64,000 nt of DNA from Nonomuraea jabiensis (GTDB lineage Bacteria > Actinomycetota > Actinomycetes > Streptosporangiales > Streptosporangiaceae), in contig NZ_JACHMB010000001.1 of NCBI RefSeq assembly GCF_014204795.1, positions 4,030,001 through 4,094,000 on the forward strand. Reading direction: 5' to 3'. Below the pieces are notes generated by a model, which saw nothing but the letters and a program-made list of their open reading frames with translations, did no database searches and was not told the DNA's origin. The position numbers and the translations under genes are program-made. Positions 40,577-49,044 of the stretch are shown piece by piece (positions within the stretch are counted from its first letter, which is position 1; every line of letters starts with the position of its first letter).

Positions 40577-41421
40577 TGGGCCAGAAGGTTAACCCGCACG
40601 GGTTCCGCCTCGGCATCACGACCGACTTCAAGAGCCGGTGGTACGCCGACAAGCTGTACAAGTCGTACGTCGCCGAGGACGTGGCGATCCGCCGCATGCT
40701 GCAGAAGGGCATGGAGCGGGCCGGCATCTCCAAGGTCGAGATCGAGCGCACGACGGACCGCGTCCAGGTGGACATCCACACCGCGCGTCCCGGCATCGTG
40801 ATCGGCCGCCGCGGCGCCGAGGCGGACCGTATCCGTGGCGACCTGGAGAAGCTGACCAAGAAGCAGGTCCAGCTCAACATCCTCGAGGTCAAGAACCCGG
40901 AGATCGACGCGCAGCTCGTCGCGCAGGGCGTCGCCGAGCAGCTGTCCAGCCGTGTCTCGTTCCGCCGCGCCATGCGCAAGGCGATGCAGTCGGCCATGAA
41001 GTCCGGCGCCAAGGGCATCCGTGTCCAGTGCTCCGGTCGTCTGGGCGGCGCCGAGATGTCGCGGTCGGAGTTCTACCGTGAGGGCCGCGTGCCGCTGCAC
41101 ACCCTCCGCGCGGACATCGACTACGGCTTCTACGAGGCCCGTACGACCTTCGGCCGCATCGGCGTGAAGGTCTGGATCTACAAGGGCGAGGCTCCGACCA
41201 GCCGCGCCGAGCGCGAGGCGGCCGCCGCCGGCGCTCGTGCCGGCCAGCGTCGCGAGCGCGACGACCGTCGTGGTGGCGGCGGCGACCGTCCGCGTCGTGG
41301 TGGCGGCGACCGCCCCCGTCGTGGCGGCGGCCGTGGCGACCGCGCCCCCCGCACCGAGGCGGCCTCGCAGGCTGCCCCCGAGACCGGCCCGGCTGCGCAG
41401 CCGGGTGCTGAAGGGAGCTGA
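40576..41421 (+). CDS. rpsC: Ribosomal protein uS3 with long basic tail
   Basis: 281 residues from GTG 40576 (MGQKVNPHGFRLGI). The KH domain (GRRGAEADRIRGDLEKLT) and C-terminal domain are normal up to about residue 210. Beyond lies a 70-residue tail with repeated RRGGGDRP units followed by Ala/Pro-rich sequence, longer than the E. coli protein (233). Such tails are common in actinobacteria. uS3 guides mRNA entry and helicase action. Confidence 0.97.
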   Translation: MGQKVNPHGFRLGITTDFKSRWYADKLYKSYVAEDVAIRRMLQKGMERAGISKVEIERTTDRVQVDIHTARPGIVIGRRGAEADRIRGDLEKLTKKQVQLNILEVKNPEIDAQLVAQGVAEQLSSRVSFRRAMRKAMQSAMKSGAKGIRVQCSGRLGGAEMSRSEFYREGRVPLHTLRADIDYGFYEARTTFGRIGVKVWIYKGEAPTSRAEREAAAAGARAGQRRERDDRRGGGGDRPRRGGGDRPRRGGGRGDRAPRTEAASQAAPETGPAAQPGAEGS

Positions 41422-41423
41422 CC

Positions 41424-41843
41424 ATGCTGATCCCGCGCAGGGTCAAGCACCGCAAGCAGCACCGGCCTGACCGCAGCGGAGCCGCCAAGGGCGGCACCAG
41501 GGTCACGTTCGGCGAGTTCGGCATCCAGGCGGTTGAGCACTCCTACGTGACCAACCGTCAGATCGAGTCGGCTCGTATCGCCATGACCCGTCACATCCGC
41601 CGTGGCGGCAAGGTGTGGATCAACATCTACCCCGACCGTCCGCTCACCAAGAAGCCTGCCGAGACCCGCATGGGTTCCGGTAAGGGTTCGCCCGAGTGGT
41701 GGATCGCCAACGTCAAGCCCGGACGCGTGATGTTCGAGCTGTCCGGCGTGGCGGAGCCGATCGCCCGCGAAGCGCTTCAGCGTGCGATCCACAAGCTCCC
41801 GATGAAGTGCAAGATCGTTAAGCGTGAAGTGGGTGAGGCGTGA
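41424..41843 (+). CDS. rplP: Ribosomal protein uL16
   Basis: 139 residues (MLIPRRVKHRKQHRPDRSGA). The loop near the A-site and peptidyl-transferase centre, ETRMGSGKGSPEWWIA, is intact. Start 2 bases after rpsC with GGGAG upstream; TGA overlaps the rpmC ATG. Confidence 0.98.
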   Translation: MLIPRRVKHRKQHRPDRSGAAKGGTRVTFGEFGIQAVEHSYVTNRQIESARIAMTRHIRRGGKVWINIYPDRPLTKKPAETRMGSGKGSPEWWIANVKPGRVMFELSGVAEPIAREALQRAIHKLPMKCKIVKREVGEA

Positions 41844-42079
41844 TGGCTAAGGGCCTGACCGCCGGCGAGCTGCGGCTCGAGGACGAGGACACCCTCGTCC
41901 AGAAGCTGAAGGAGGCCAAGGAGGAGCTGTTCAACCTCCGCTTCCAGGCGGCGACCGGTCAGTTGGAGAGCCACGGGCGGCTGCGCGCCGTCCGCCGCGA
42001 GATCGCCCGTATCTACACCGTGATGCGCGAGCGCGAGCTGGGCATCGTCACGGTCGAGAAGGAGACGAGCGATGGCTGA
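41843..42079 (+). CDS. rpmC: Ribosomal protein uL29
   Basis: 78 residues from ATG 41843; an immediately preceding GTG (41840) is less likely given GGGTGAGG placement. Two-helix protein at the exit tunnel (LKEAKEELFNLRFQAATGQL). Its last 8 bases overlap rpsQ. Confidence 0.97.
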   Translation: MAKGLTAGELRLEDEDTLVQKLKEAKEELFNLRFQAATGQLESHGRLRAVRREIARIYTVMRERELGIVTVEKETSDG

Positions 42080-42356
42080 GACCGAGACCACTGAGACGAA
42101 CGAGCAGCGGAACTTCCGCAAGGTCCGCGAGGGCCTCGTGGTGAGCGACAAGATGGACAAGACCGTCGTCGTCGCCGTCGAGGACCGCGTCAAGCACCGT
42201 CTGTACGGCAAGGTCATCCGCCGTACGACCAAGTACAAGGCACACGACGAGGCCAACGCCTGCGGCGTCGGCGACCGCGTGCTGCTCATGGAGACCCGCC
42301 CCCTCTCCGCCACCAAGCGGTGGAGGGTCGTGGAGATCCTCGAGAAGGCCAAGTAA
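42072..42356 (+). CDS. rpsQ: Ribosomal protein uS17
   Basis: 94 residues with an acidic N-terminal extension (MAETETTETNEQRN) before the conserved REGLVVSDKMDKTVVVAVED. Binds 16S rRNA helix 11 early in assembly. Last gene of the S10 group; a hairpin follows. Confidence 0.97.
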   Translation: MAETETTETNEQRNFRKVREGLVVSDKMDKTVVVAVEDRVKHRLYGKVIRRTTKYKAHDEANACGVGDRVLLMETRPLSATKRWRVVEILEKAK

Positions 42357-42385
42357 CTCTCCTTCTCGACATATACCGCGCCTCG

Positions 42386-42406
42386 TGGGGGCTCTGAGAG
42401 CCCCCA
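42386..42406 (+). terminator. Hairpin between the S10 and spc groups
   Basis: TGGGGGCTC-TGA-GAGCCCCCA is a perfect 9-base-pair stem, 30 bases after rpsQ and not followed by a T-run. Probable terminator or attenuator; the 195-base gap to rplN also leaves space for an spc promoter. Confidence 0.6.
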
Positions 42407-42551
42407 TGACGGCGTCCAAGGACGCGGGGCCACACGTGGTCTCGCGTCGCCTGCGGTGCGGCGCCTACGGGCGTTGTGGCCGTGGGAACAAGACAACGAC
42501 GGTTCCGCCAGGCTCAGAAATGAGAACCGGCGCGACTAACAGGAGTTCAAC

Positions 42552-42923
42552 GTGATCCAGCAGGAGTCGCGGCTCAAGGTCGCCGACAACACGGGAGCGA
42601 AGGAAATCCTTTGCATCCGTGTGCTCGGTGGCTCGGGCCGACGCTACGCCGGTATCGGCGACATCATCGTCGCCACTGTCAAGGACGCGCTGCCGGGCAG
42701 CACGGGCGTCAAGAAGGGCGACGTGGTCAAGGCCGTCATCGTCCGCACGGTCAAGGAGCGCCGCCGGCCCGACGGCTCCTACATCCGCTTCGACGAGAAC
42801 GCCGCCGTCATCATCAAGGACAGCGGTGACCCTCGTGGCACTCGTATCTTCGGCCCGGTCGGCCGCGAGCTGCGCGACAAGAAGTTCATGCGCATCATCT
42901 CGCTCGCCCCGGAGGTGCTGTAA
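42552..42923 (+). CDS. rplN: Ribosomal protein uL14
   Basis: 123 residues from GTG 42552 (MIQQESRLKVADNTGAKEIL), AGGAG upstream. Sits at the 30S interface and binds RsfS. First gene of the spc group; its TAA overlaps the rplX ATG by one base. Confidence 0.98.
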   Translation: MIQQESRLKVADNTGAKEILCIRVLGGSGRRYAGIGDIIVATVKDALPGSTGVKKGDVVKAVIVRTVKERRRPDGSYIRFDENAAVIIKDSGDPRGTRIFGPVGRELRDKKFMRIISLAPEVL

Positions 42924-43225
42924 TGCCGAAGCTGCATGTGAAGAAGGGTGACCTGGTCCAGGTCATCGCCGGCAAGGACAAGGGTGCCAAGGGTCACGTC
43001 ATCGCCACGTTCCCGCACGAGGACCGTGTGGTGGTCGAGGGCGTCAACATGATCAAGAAGCACTCCAAGGAGACCCACCAGGGTCCGCGCGGCGCCAAGA
43101 CCGGCGGCGTGCAGACCATGGAGGGCCCCATCCACGTCTCGAACGTGAAGAAGCTCAAGGACGACAAGCCCGCCGAGAAGAAGGCCGACGAGAAGAAGGC
43201 CGACGAGACGGGTGAGGACAGCTGA
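42923..43225 (+). CDS. rplX: Ribosomal protein uL24
   Basis: 100 residues: KOW motif KKGDLVQVIAGKDKGAKGHVI at the N-terminus, then a charged tail with repeated EKKADE units (about 88-100). Initiator of 50S assembly. Its stop overlaps the rplE ATG by one base. Confidence 0.97.
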   Translation: MPKLHVKKGDLVQVIAGKDKGAKGHVIATFPHEDRVVVEGVNMIKKHSKETHQGPRGAKTGGVQTMEGPIHVSNVKKLKDDKPAEKKADEKKADETGEDS

Positions 43226-43800
43226 TGACTGCCACGACCACTGAGACCGAGCGCCCGACGCCGCGACTCAAGACGAAGTACCGCGAGGAGATCGCGGCCC
43301 AGCTTCGCGAGCAGTTCGGCATCGAGAACGTCATGCAGATCCCGGCCCTGACCAAGATCAAGGTCAACATGGGCGTCGGCGAGGCGGCCCGCGACTCGAA
43401 GCTCATCGAGGGTGCCGTCCGCGACCTCACCGCGATCACCGGCCAGAAGCCGGCCGTCGTCCGGGCGCGCAAGTCCATCGCCCAGTTCAAGCTGCGCGAG
43501 GGCATGCCGATCGGCGCTCACGTCACGCTGCGCGGCGACCGCATGTGGGAGTTCCTCGACCGGCTGCTGGCGCTGGCCCTGCCCCGTATCCGGGACTTCC
43601 GCGGCCTGTCGCCCAAGCAGTTCGACGGCAACGGCAACTACACGTTCGGTCTGACCGAGCAGGTCATGTTCCACGAGGTCGACCAGGACAAGGTCGACCG
43701 GCCGCGGGGCATGGACATCACGATCGTGACCACGGCGAAGAACGACGACCAGGGCCGGGCGCTGCTGAAGCTCCTCGGCTTCCCGTTCAAGGAGGCCTGA
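43225..43800 (+). CDS. rplE: Ribosomal protein uL5
   Basis: 191 residues (MTATTTETERPTPRLKTKYR). Binds 5S rRNA and touches the P-site tRNA. Conserved ALPRIRDFRGLSPKQFDGNG is present. Four bases separate it from rpsZ. Confidence 0.98.
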   Translation: MTATTTETERPTPRLKTKYREEIAAQLREQFGIENVMQIPALTKIKVNMGVGEAARDSKLIEGAVRDLTAITGQKPAVVRARKSIAQFKLREGMPIGAHVTLRGDRMWEFLDRLLALALPRIRDFRGLSPKQFDGNGNYTFGLTEQVMFHEVDQDKVDRPRGMDITIVTTAKNDDQGRALLKLLGFPFKEA

Positions 43801-43804
43801 TCCA

Positions 43805-43990
43805 ATGGCGAAGAAGTCGCTGATCGCCAAGGCGGGGCGCAAGCAGAAGTTCGAGGTCCGGGCGTACACCCGTTGCTCGCGTTGTGGCCGGCCGCGCGCC
43901 GTCTACCGCAAGTTCGGGCTCTGCCGCGTGTGCTTCCGTGAGATGGCGCACCGGGGCGAGCTGCCCGGCATCACCAAGTCGAGCTGGTAG
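43805..43990 (+). CDS. rpsZ: Ribosomal protein uS14, zinc-binding short form
   Basis: 61 residues with the zinc ribbon C24-SR-C27 and C40-RV-C43 (TRCSRCGRP, LCRVCFRE). This is the short zinc form; actinobacteria often keep a longer zinc-free paralogue elsewhere under Zur control. Hairpin follows. Confidence 0.97.
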   Translation: MAKKSLIAKAGRKQKFEVRAYTRCSRCGRPRAVYRKFGLCRVCFREMAHRGELPGITKSSW

Positions 43991-43999
43991 ATAACCTTA

Positions 44000-44020
44000 G
44001 GGGCGGCCTCGTGCCGCCCC
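44000..44020 (+). terminator. Hairpin after rpsZ
   Basis: GGGGCGGC-CTCGT-GCCGCCCC, an 8-base-pair stem 10 bases after rpsZ with no T-run, at the start of a 154-base gap before rpsH. Probably attenuates or processes the spc transcript rather than ending it. Confidence 0.5.
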
Positions 44021-44144
44021 CTGGGTGATCATATTTCAGAAGAAGACCAGGGCGCTCTCAAAGAGCGTCCATGACCACGCCGAAGGTCCACCGGCAGAGC
44101 GCTGCTTGGCCGACTGGAAACCGCGGCGAGGAAGGCCACTGGCC

Positions 44145-44543
44145 ATGACGATGACCGACCCGATCGCAGACATGCTCACGCGTCTGCGTAACGCGAATTC
44201 GGCGTACCACGACAGCGTGTCGATGCCGTACTCGAAGATCAAGGCGCACATCGCCGAGATCCTCCAGCAGGAGGGTTACATCCAGGCTTGGACCGTCGAG
44301 GACGCCAAGGTTGGCAAGAACCTCGTGGTGGAGCTCAAGTTCGGGCCTACCCGTGAGCGGTCGCTCGCGGGCCTGCGCCGGGTTTCCAAGCCCGGTCTGC
44401 GGGTTTATGCGAAGAAGGACAACCTGCCTCGAGTCCTGGGCGGGCTGGGCGTCGCGATCATCTCGACGTCCGCCGGTCTCATGACCGACAAGCAGGCCGG
44501 CAAGCGTGGTGTGGGCGGGGAAGTCCTCGCCTACGTCTGGTAG
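44145..44543 (+). CDS. rpsH: Ribosomal protein uS8
   Basis: 132 residues from ATG 44145 (MTMTDPIADMLTRLRNANSA); a longer open frame from 44025 is not supported by the family. Central organiser of the 30S platform. GAGGAAGG lies upstream. In E. coli it represses the spc operon by binding near rplE. Confidence 0.98.
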   Translation: MTMTDPIADMLTRLRNANSAYHDSVSMPYSKIKAHIAEILQQEGYIQAWTVEDAKVGKNLVVELKFGPTRERSLAGLRRVSKPGLRVYAKKDNLPRVLGGLGVAIISTSAGLMTDKQAGKRGVGGEVLAYVW

Positions 44544-44559
44544 AGGGGAGGAACACAGC

Positions 44560-45102
44560 ATGTCGAGAATCGGACGGCTGCCCATCCCTGTGCCCAGTGG
44601 CGTAGACATCACGATCACCGGCCAGGATGTCCAGGTCAAGGGCCCGAAGGGCACGCTCAGTCACAAGGTCGCCGAGCCCATCTCGGTGGCTCGCGACGAG
44701 GACGGCGCCATCGCCGTCTCCCGGCCCAACGACGAGAACAAGGTCCGTGCGCTGCACGGCCTGTCCCGGACGCTCATCGCCAACATGGTGCAGGGCGTCA
44801 CCCAGGGGTACTCCAAGTCCCTGGAGATCGTCGGCGTCGGTTACCGCGTCCAGGCCAAGGGCCCGACGCAGCTGGAGTTCTCGCTGGGCTTCAGCCACCC
44901 GGTCATCGTGGACGCCCCCGAGGGCGTCACCTTCCGCGTCGAGAAGCCGACCCTGTTCCACGTGGACGGCATCGACAAGCAGAAGGTCGGCGAGGTCGCG
45001 GCCAACATCCGCAAGCTGCGCAAGCCTGACCCGTACAAGGGCAAGGGCGTGCGCTACCAGGGAGAACAGATCCGCCGCAAGGTCGGAAAGGCTGGTAAGT
45101 AG
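44560..45102 (+). CDS. rplF: Ribosomal protein uL6
   Basis: 180 residues from ATG 44560 (MSRIGRLPIPVPSGVDITI) after GGGGAGG. Two-domain protein near the sarcin-ricin loop, where EF-Tu and EF-G bind. Conserved C-terminal PDPYKGKGVRYQGE is present. Confidence 0.98.
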   Translation: MSRIGRLPIPVPSGVDITITGQDVQVKGPKGTLSHKVAEPISVARDEDGAIAVSRPNDENKVRALHGLSRTLIANMVQGVTQGYSKSLEIVGVGYRVQAKGPTQLEFSLGFSHPVIVDAPEGVTFRVEKPTLFHVDGIDKQKVGEVAANIRKLRKPDPYKGKGVRYQGEQIRRKVGKAGK

Positions 45103-45104
45103 GC

Positions 45105-45488
45105 ATGGCTCCGAAGACTGCGTTCAGCAAGCACACGGCTGCCCGCACCGTCTCGCGGGCCCGCCGTCACCGCCGCGTCCGCAAGTTCGTCGTCGGTACG
45201 GCCGAGCGTCCGCGCCTGGTCGTCAACCGCTCGACGCGTCACATGTTCGTCCAGATCGTGGACGACTCCGTCGGCCACACGCTGGTGAGCGCGTCCACCA
45301 TGGACGCCGCACTGCGCACGCTGGAGGCGGACAAGACCGAGAAGGCGAAGAAGGTCGGCGAGCTCCTCGCTCAGCGGGCCAAGGAAGCCGGGATCACCAA
45401 GGTCGTCTTCGACCGCGGCGGCAACCGGTATGCGGGCCGGATCGCGGCGCTGGCTGACAGCGCGCGCGAGGGCGGGCTCGAATTCTGA
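45105..45488 (+). CDS. rplR: Ribosomal protein uL18
   Basis: 127 residues (MAPKTAFSKHTAARTVSRAR to GGLEF). Binds 5S rRNA with uL5. Two bases after rplF. Confidence 0.98.
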   Translation: MAPKTAFSKHTAARTVSRARRHRRVRKFVVGTAERPRLVVNRSTRHMFVQIVDDSVGHTLVSASTMDAALRTLEADKTEKAKKVGELLAQRAKEAGITKVVFDRGGNRYAGRIAALADSAREGGLEF

Positions 45489-45537
45489 TGAGGGCCCGAG
45501 GATCGCAAATGATGGCAACTGAGAAGAGGAACCACTG

Positions 45538-46167
45538 ATGGCTGCAGCTCCGCGTCGCGGTGGCGGCACCGGTGGCGAGCGGCGGGACCGTCGTGACGAT
45601 CGCCGCGGTGGCGCCGCCGACAAGGGCGTCTCGTACATCGAGCGCGTAGTGAAGATCAACCGAGTGGCCAAGGTCGTGAAGGGTGGTCGTCGCTTCAGCT
45701 TCACCGCCCTCGTCGTCGTCGGTGACGGCAACGGCCTGGTCGGCGTCGGCTACGGCAAGGCCAAGGAAGTGCCCGCGGCCATCGCCAAGGGCGTCGAAGA
45801 GGCGAAGAAGCACTTTTTCAAGGTGCCTCGGATCCAGGGCACCATCCCGCACACCGTGCAGGGCGAGGAGGCGGCCGGTGTCGTCTTCCTGCGTCCGGCC
45901 TCGGCCGGTACCGGCGTCATCGCCGGCGGTCCGGTGCGTGCGGTGCTGGAGTGCGCCGGCATCCACGACGTGCTGTCGAAGTCGCTCGGGTCCGACAACC
46001 CGATCAACATCGTGCACGCCACCGTGGCGGCTCTGAAGGGCCTCTCGCGCCCCGAGGAGATCGCCGCCCGCCGTGGCCTGCCGATCGAGGACGTCGCCCC
46101 GGCCCGCATGCTGAAGGCTCAGCGTGAGGGTCTCGCGGAGGCGGCGGCCGCGAAGGCGGTGAGCTAG
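45538..46167 (+). CDS. rpsE: Ribosomal protein uS5
   Basis: 209 residues. An Arg/Gly-rich N-terminal extension (APRRGGGTGGERRDRRDDRR) precedes the double-stranded-RNA-binding domain (YIERVVKINRVAKVVKGGRR, the loop altered in spectinomycin resistance, here normal). Contributes to decoding accuracy. Confidence 0.98.
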   Translation: MAAAPRRGGGTGGERRDRRDDRRGGAADKGVSYIERVVKINRVAKVVKGGRRFSFTALVVVGDGNGLVGVGYGKAKEVPAAIAKGVEEAKKHFFKVPRIQGTIPHTVQGEEAAGVVFLRPASAGTGVIAGGPVRAVLECAGIHDVLSKSLGSDNPINIVHATVAALKGLSRPEEIAARRGLPIEDVAPARMLKAQREGLAEAAAAKAVS

Positions 46168-46169
46168 TC

Positions 46170-46352
46170 ATGGCACGCCTGAAGATCACTCAGGTTCGCT
46201 CGAAGATCGGTGGCAAGCAGAACCAGCGTGACTCGCTGCGTTCGCTTGGCCTGAAGCGAATCGGCGACGTCGTCGTCAAGGAGGACCGGCCCGAGATTCG
46301 CGGGATGGTCTCCGTGGTGACGCACCTCGTCGAGGTGGAAGAGGTCGACTAG
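46170..46352 (+). CDS. rpmD: Ribosomal protein uL30
   Basis: 60 residues (MARLKITQVRSKIGGKQNQR to EEVD). Small 50S protein absent from some bacteria. It is 2 bases from each neighbour. Confidence 0.97.
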   Translation: MARLKITQVRSKIGGKQNQRDSLRSLGLKRIGDVVVKEDRPEIRGMVSVVTHLVEVEEVD

Positions 46353-46354
46353 TC

Positions 46355-46810
46355 ATGACTGACAAGGCTCCGCTCAAGATTCACGACCTGCGTCCCGCCC
46401 CCGGCGCCAACAAGGCCAAGATCCGCAAGGGTCGCGGCGAGGCGTCGAAGGGCAAGACCGCCGGTCGCGGCACCAAGGGCAGCCACGCCCGTACGACGGT
46501 CCCCCTCGGCTTCGAGGGTGGCCAGGTGCCGCTGCAGAGGCGTCTGCCGAAGCTCAAGGGCTTCTCCAACGCGCTGTTCAAGACGACCTACCAGGTCGTC
46601 AACCTGGACAAGCTCGGTGAGCTGTTCCCCGAGGGTGGCGAGGTCACCGTCGAGGCGCTGGTCGCCAAGGGCGCTGTCCGCAAGAACCAGCTCGTGAAGG
46701 TGCTCGGCACCGGCGAGATCTCCGTCGCGGTGAACGTTCAGGCGCACGCCTTCTCGTCCACCGCGAAGGACAAGATCGCCGCTGCGGGTGGCTCCGTTAC
46801 CGAGCTGTAA
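46355..46810 (+). CDS. rplO: Ribosomal protein uL15
   Basis: 151 residues (MTDKAPLKIHDLRPAPGANK). The Gly/Lys-rich N-terminal arm (RKGRGEASKGKTAGRGTKGS) penetrates 23S rRNA. Last r-protein of the spc group before secY; a strong hairpin follows. Confidence 0.98.
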   Translation: MTDKAPLKIHDLRPAPGANKAKIRKGRGEASKGKTAGRGTKGSHARTTVPLGFEGGQVPLQRRLPKLKGFSNALFKTTYQVVNLDKLGELFPEGGEVTVEALVAKGAVRKNQLVKVLGTGEISVAVNVQAHAFSSTAKDKIAAAGGSVTEL

Positions 46811-46823
46811 GAGCTATTACGAG

Positions 46824-46853
46824 GCGTGGGGGCTTTGACAAATGCCCCCACGC
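46824..46853 (+). terminator. Hairpin between rplO and secY
   Basis: GCGTGGGGGC pairs perfectly with GCCCCCACGC around a 10-base loop. The loop itself contains a consensus -35 element TTGACA (46835-46840), with TAGTGC 16 bases on, so attenuation of the ribosomal transcript and initiation of the secY transcript may share this site. Confidence 0.6.
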
Positions 46854-46976
46854 CCGTAGTGCGTTAGAGTTCGCGAGACGGCAGGCTTCTGACCGACTCG
46901 TTTGACCTATGAGACACATGGCAGATCCCCGCACCATCGCATACTCACACCGCCGTAAAGGCGCGCAGGAGGGACC

Positions 46977-48281
46977 GTGCTGACCGCGTTTACCCGGGCG
47001 TTCCGGACACCGGACCTGCGCAAGAAGTTGCTCTTCACCCTGGGCATCATCGCGCTTTTCCGTCTCGGCTCGGTTCTTCCGACTCCGGGAGTTCACGTCC
47101 AGAACCTCGCAGCCTGTTTCGAGCAGGCCCGCAACGGAGCCGCCGGCAACATCTACGGGATGGTGCAGCTGTTCAGCGGTGGTGCGCTCCTGAAACTTTC
47201 GGTGTTCGCGCTGGGCATCATGCCGTACATCACCGCGAGCATCATTCTCCAGCTGCTCGTCGTCGTCATTCCGCGACTCGAGGCGCTGAAGAAGGAGGGA
47301 CAGGCCGGCCAGACCAAGATCACGCAGTATACGCGTTATCTGACCATCGGTCTCGCCGTCCTCCAGTCGACCGCCTTCATCGCGCTGGCCCGCACCGGGC
47401 AGCTGTTCCCGAACTGCCAGCAGGACGTTCTGCTCGACCCCGACAACATCTTCCAGATCGTGACGATGGTGGTCATCATGACCGCCGGTACGTCCGTGAT
47501 CATGTGGCTCGGTGAGCTCATCACCGACCGCGGCGTCGGCAACGGCATGTCCATCCTGATCTTCACCCAGGTCGTCGCGGTCTTCCCGTCCGAGCTGGCC
47601 AACATCTTCCAGGCGAACAAGTTCACCTTCACGGTCGTCATGGTCGTCGGTGTCTTCATGATCGCCGCGGTGGTCTTCGTCGAGCAGGCGCAGCGCCGCA
47701 TCCCGGTCCAGTACGCCAAGCGGATGGTCGGGCGCAGGATGTACGGCGGCACGTCCACCTACATTCCGCTGAAGGTCAACCAGGCCGGCATCATCCCGGT
47801 CATCTTCGCCTCCTCGCTGCTCTACCTGCCGCAGCTGCTGACGTCGCTCTTCCAGAGCACGGACAACGCGTTCATCCGCTGGATCTCGCAGAACCTGGCC
47901 ACGGGTGACACGCCCATCTACATGGCCACGTTCTTCGTGCTGATCATCTTCTTCACGTACTTCTACGTGTCGATTACGTTCAACCCCACTGAAGTCGCCG
48001 ACAACATGAAGAAGTACGGTGGTTTCATTCCGGGCATCCGTCCTGGCAGGCCGACGGCTGAATACCTGAACTTCGTGCTCACTCGTCTGACCGCGCCGGG
48101 CTCGCTCTATCTGGGTCTGATCGCCATGGTCCCGATCGTCGCGCTGGCGGTGTCCGGTGCGAGCCAGAACTTCCCGTTCGGAGGGACGAGTATTCTGATC
48201 ATGGTAGGCGTCGGCCTTGACACCGTTAAGCAGATCGAGAGCCAGCTCCAGCAGCGTAACTACGAAGGTTTCCTGCGGTAG
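46977..48281 (+). CDS. secY: Protein translocase subunit SecY
   Basis: 434 residues from GTG 46977 (AGGAGGG upstream). Ten membrane helices; conserved GVHVQNLAACFEQ, GIMPYITASIILQLL, cytoplasmic loop KKEGQAGQTKITQYTRYLT, and GQLITDRGVGNG-like ELITDRGVGNGMS. Forms the SecYEG channel. Its TAG and the GTG of adk touch (TAGTG), so they are translated together. Confidence 0.98.
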   Translation: MLTAFTRAFRTPDLRKKLLFTLGIIALFRLGSVLPTPGVHVQNLAACFEQARNGAAGNIYGMVQLFSGGALLKLSVFALGIMPYITASIILQLLVVVIPRLEALKKEGQAGQTKITQYTRYLTIGLAVLQSTAFIALARTGQLFPNCQQDVLLDPDNIFQIVTMVVIMTAGTSVIMWLGELITDRGVGNGMSILIFTQVVAVFPSELANIFQANKFTFTVVMVVGVFMIAAVVFVEQAQRRIPVQYAKRMVGRRMYGGTSTYIPLKVNQAGIIPVIFASSLLYLPQLLTSLFQSTDNAFIRWISQNLATGDTPIYMATFFVLIIFFTYFYVSITFNPTEVADNMKKYGGFIPGIRPGRPTAEYLNFVLTRLTAPGSLYLGLIAMVPIVALAVSGASQNFPFGGTSILIMVGVGLDTVKQIESQLQQRNYEGFLR

Positions 48282-48931
48282 TGCGTCTCGTTCTGGTCGG
48301 GCCCCCCGGAGCGGGTAAGGGGACACAGGCCCAGTACATCGCATCGAACCTGTCCATCCCGAAGATCTCGACAGGTGACATCTTCCGTGCCAACGTCTCG
48401 GGGGGCACGGACCTTGGCAAGCTGGCCAAGACGTACATGGACCGTGGTGATCTGGTGCCCGACGAGGTCACGATCGCCATGGTCCGTGACCGCCTGTCCG
48501 AGGACGACGCGCAGGACGGGTTCCTGCTCGACGGCTTCCCGAGGAACGTCGCACAGGCGGAGATCCTGCGCGACATGCTCAAGGACTGGGGCCAGGCGCT
48601 CGACCTCGTGCTCGAGCTCGTCGTCGACGACGACGAGGTGGTCAGGCGGCTGGCCGGCCGGCGCACCTGCAGCCAGTGCGGCCGTATCTGGCACGTCGAG
48701 TTCGACGACAAGAAGGACGACAAGTGCGACGCGTGCGGGGGCGCGCTCTTCCAGCGTGACGACGACAAGGAGGAGACCGTCAGGCACCGCCTGGAGGTCT
48801 ACCAGGAGCAGACGGCGCCGCTGGTCTCCTACTACGCCGACGAGGGCATTCTCGTGGGGGTCGACGCCACGGGTCCGGTCGAGGAGGTCACTCAGCGGGC
48901 CATGGAGGCGATCCGGCCGTTCATGGGATAG
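48281..48931 (+). CDS. adk: Adenylate kinase, zinc-containing long form
   Basis: 216 residues from GTG 48281. P-loop GPPGAGKGTQ (8-17), STGDIFR, DGFPRN, and a LID domain with four Cys (CSQC...CDAC, about 127-153) that binds zinc. Converts AMP + ATP to two ADP. Usual secY-adk-map order. Confidence 0.97.
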   Translation: MRLVLVGPPGAGKGTQAQYIASNLSIPKISTGDIFRANVSGGTDLGKLAKTYMDRGDLVPDEVTIAMVRDRLSEDDAQDGFLLDGFPRNVAQAEILRDMLKDWGQALDLVLELVVDDDEVVRRLAGRRTCSQCGRIWHVEFDDKKDDKCDACGGALFQRDDDKEETVRHRLEVYQEQTAPLVSYYADEGILVGVDATGPVEEVTQRAMEAIRPFMG

Positions 48932-48950
48932 CTCCACTTACGAGCGATTT

Positions 48951-48983
48951 GCGGAGGTGGCACGGGTTTCCGTGCCACCTCGC
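48951..48983 (+). terminator. Hairpin after adk
   Basis: GCGGAGGTGGCACGG pairs with CCGTGCCACCTCGC (one bulged G, GTTT loop). No T-run. Located between adk and map, so probably an attenuator or operon boundary. Confidence 0.6.
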
Positions 48984-49044
48984 GGCTATTGTGGGGGGAA
49001 TTGGGCCCCCATTGTGGCCCATTGAAGACCCAGGGGGGCAGAAG

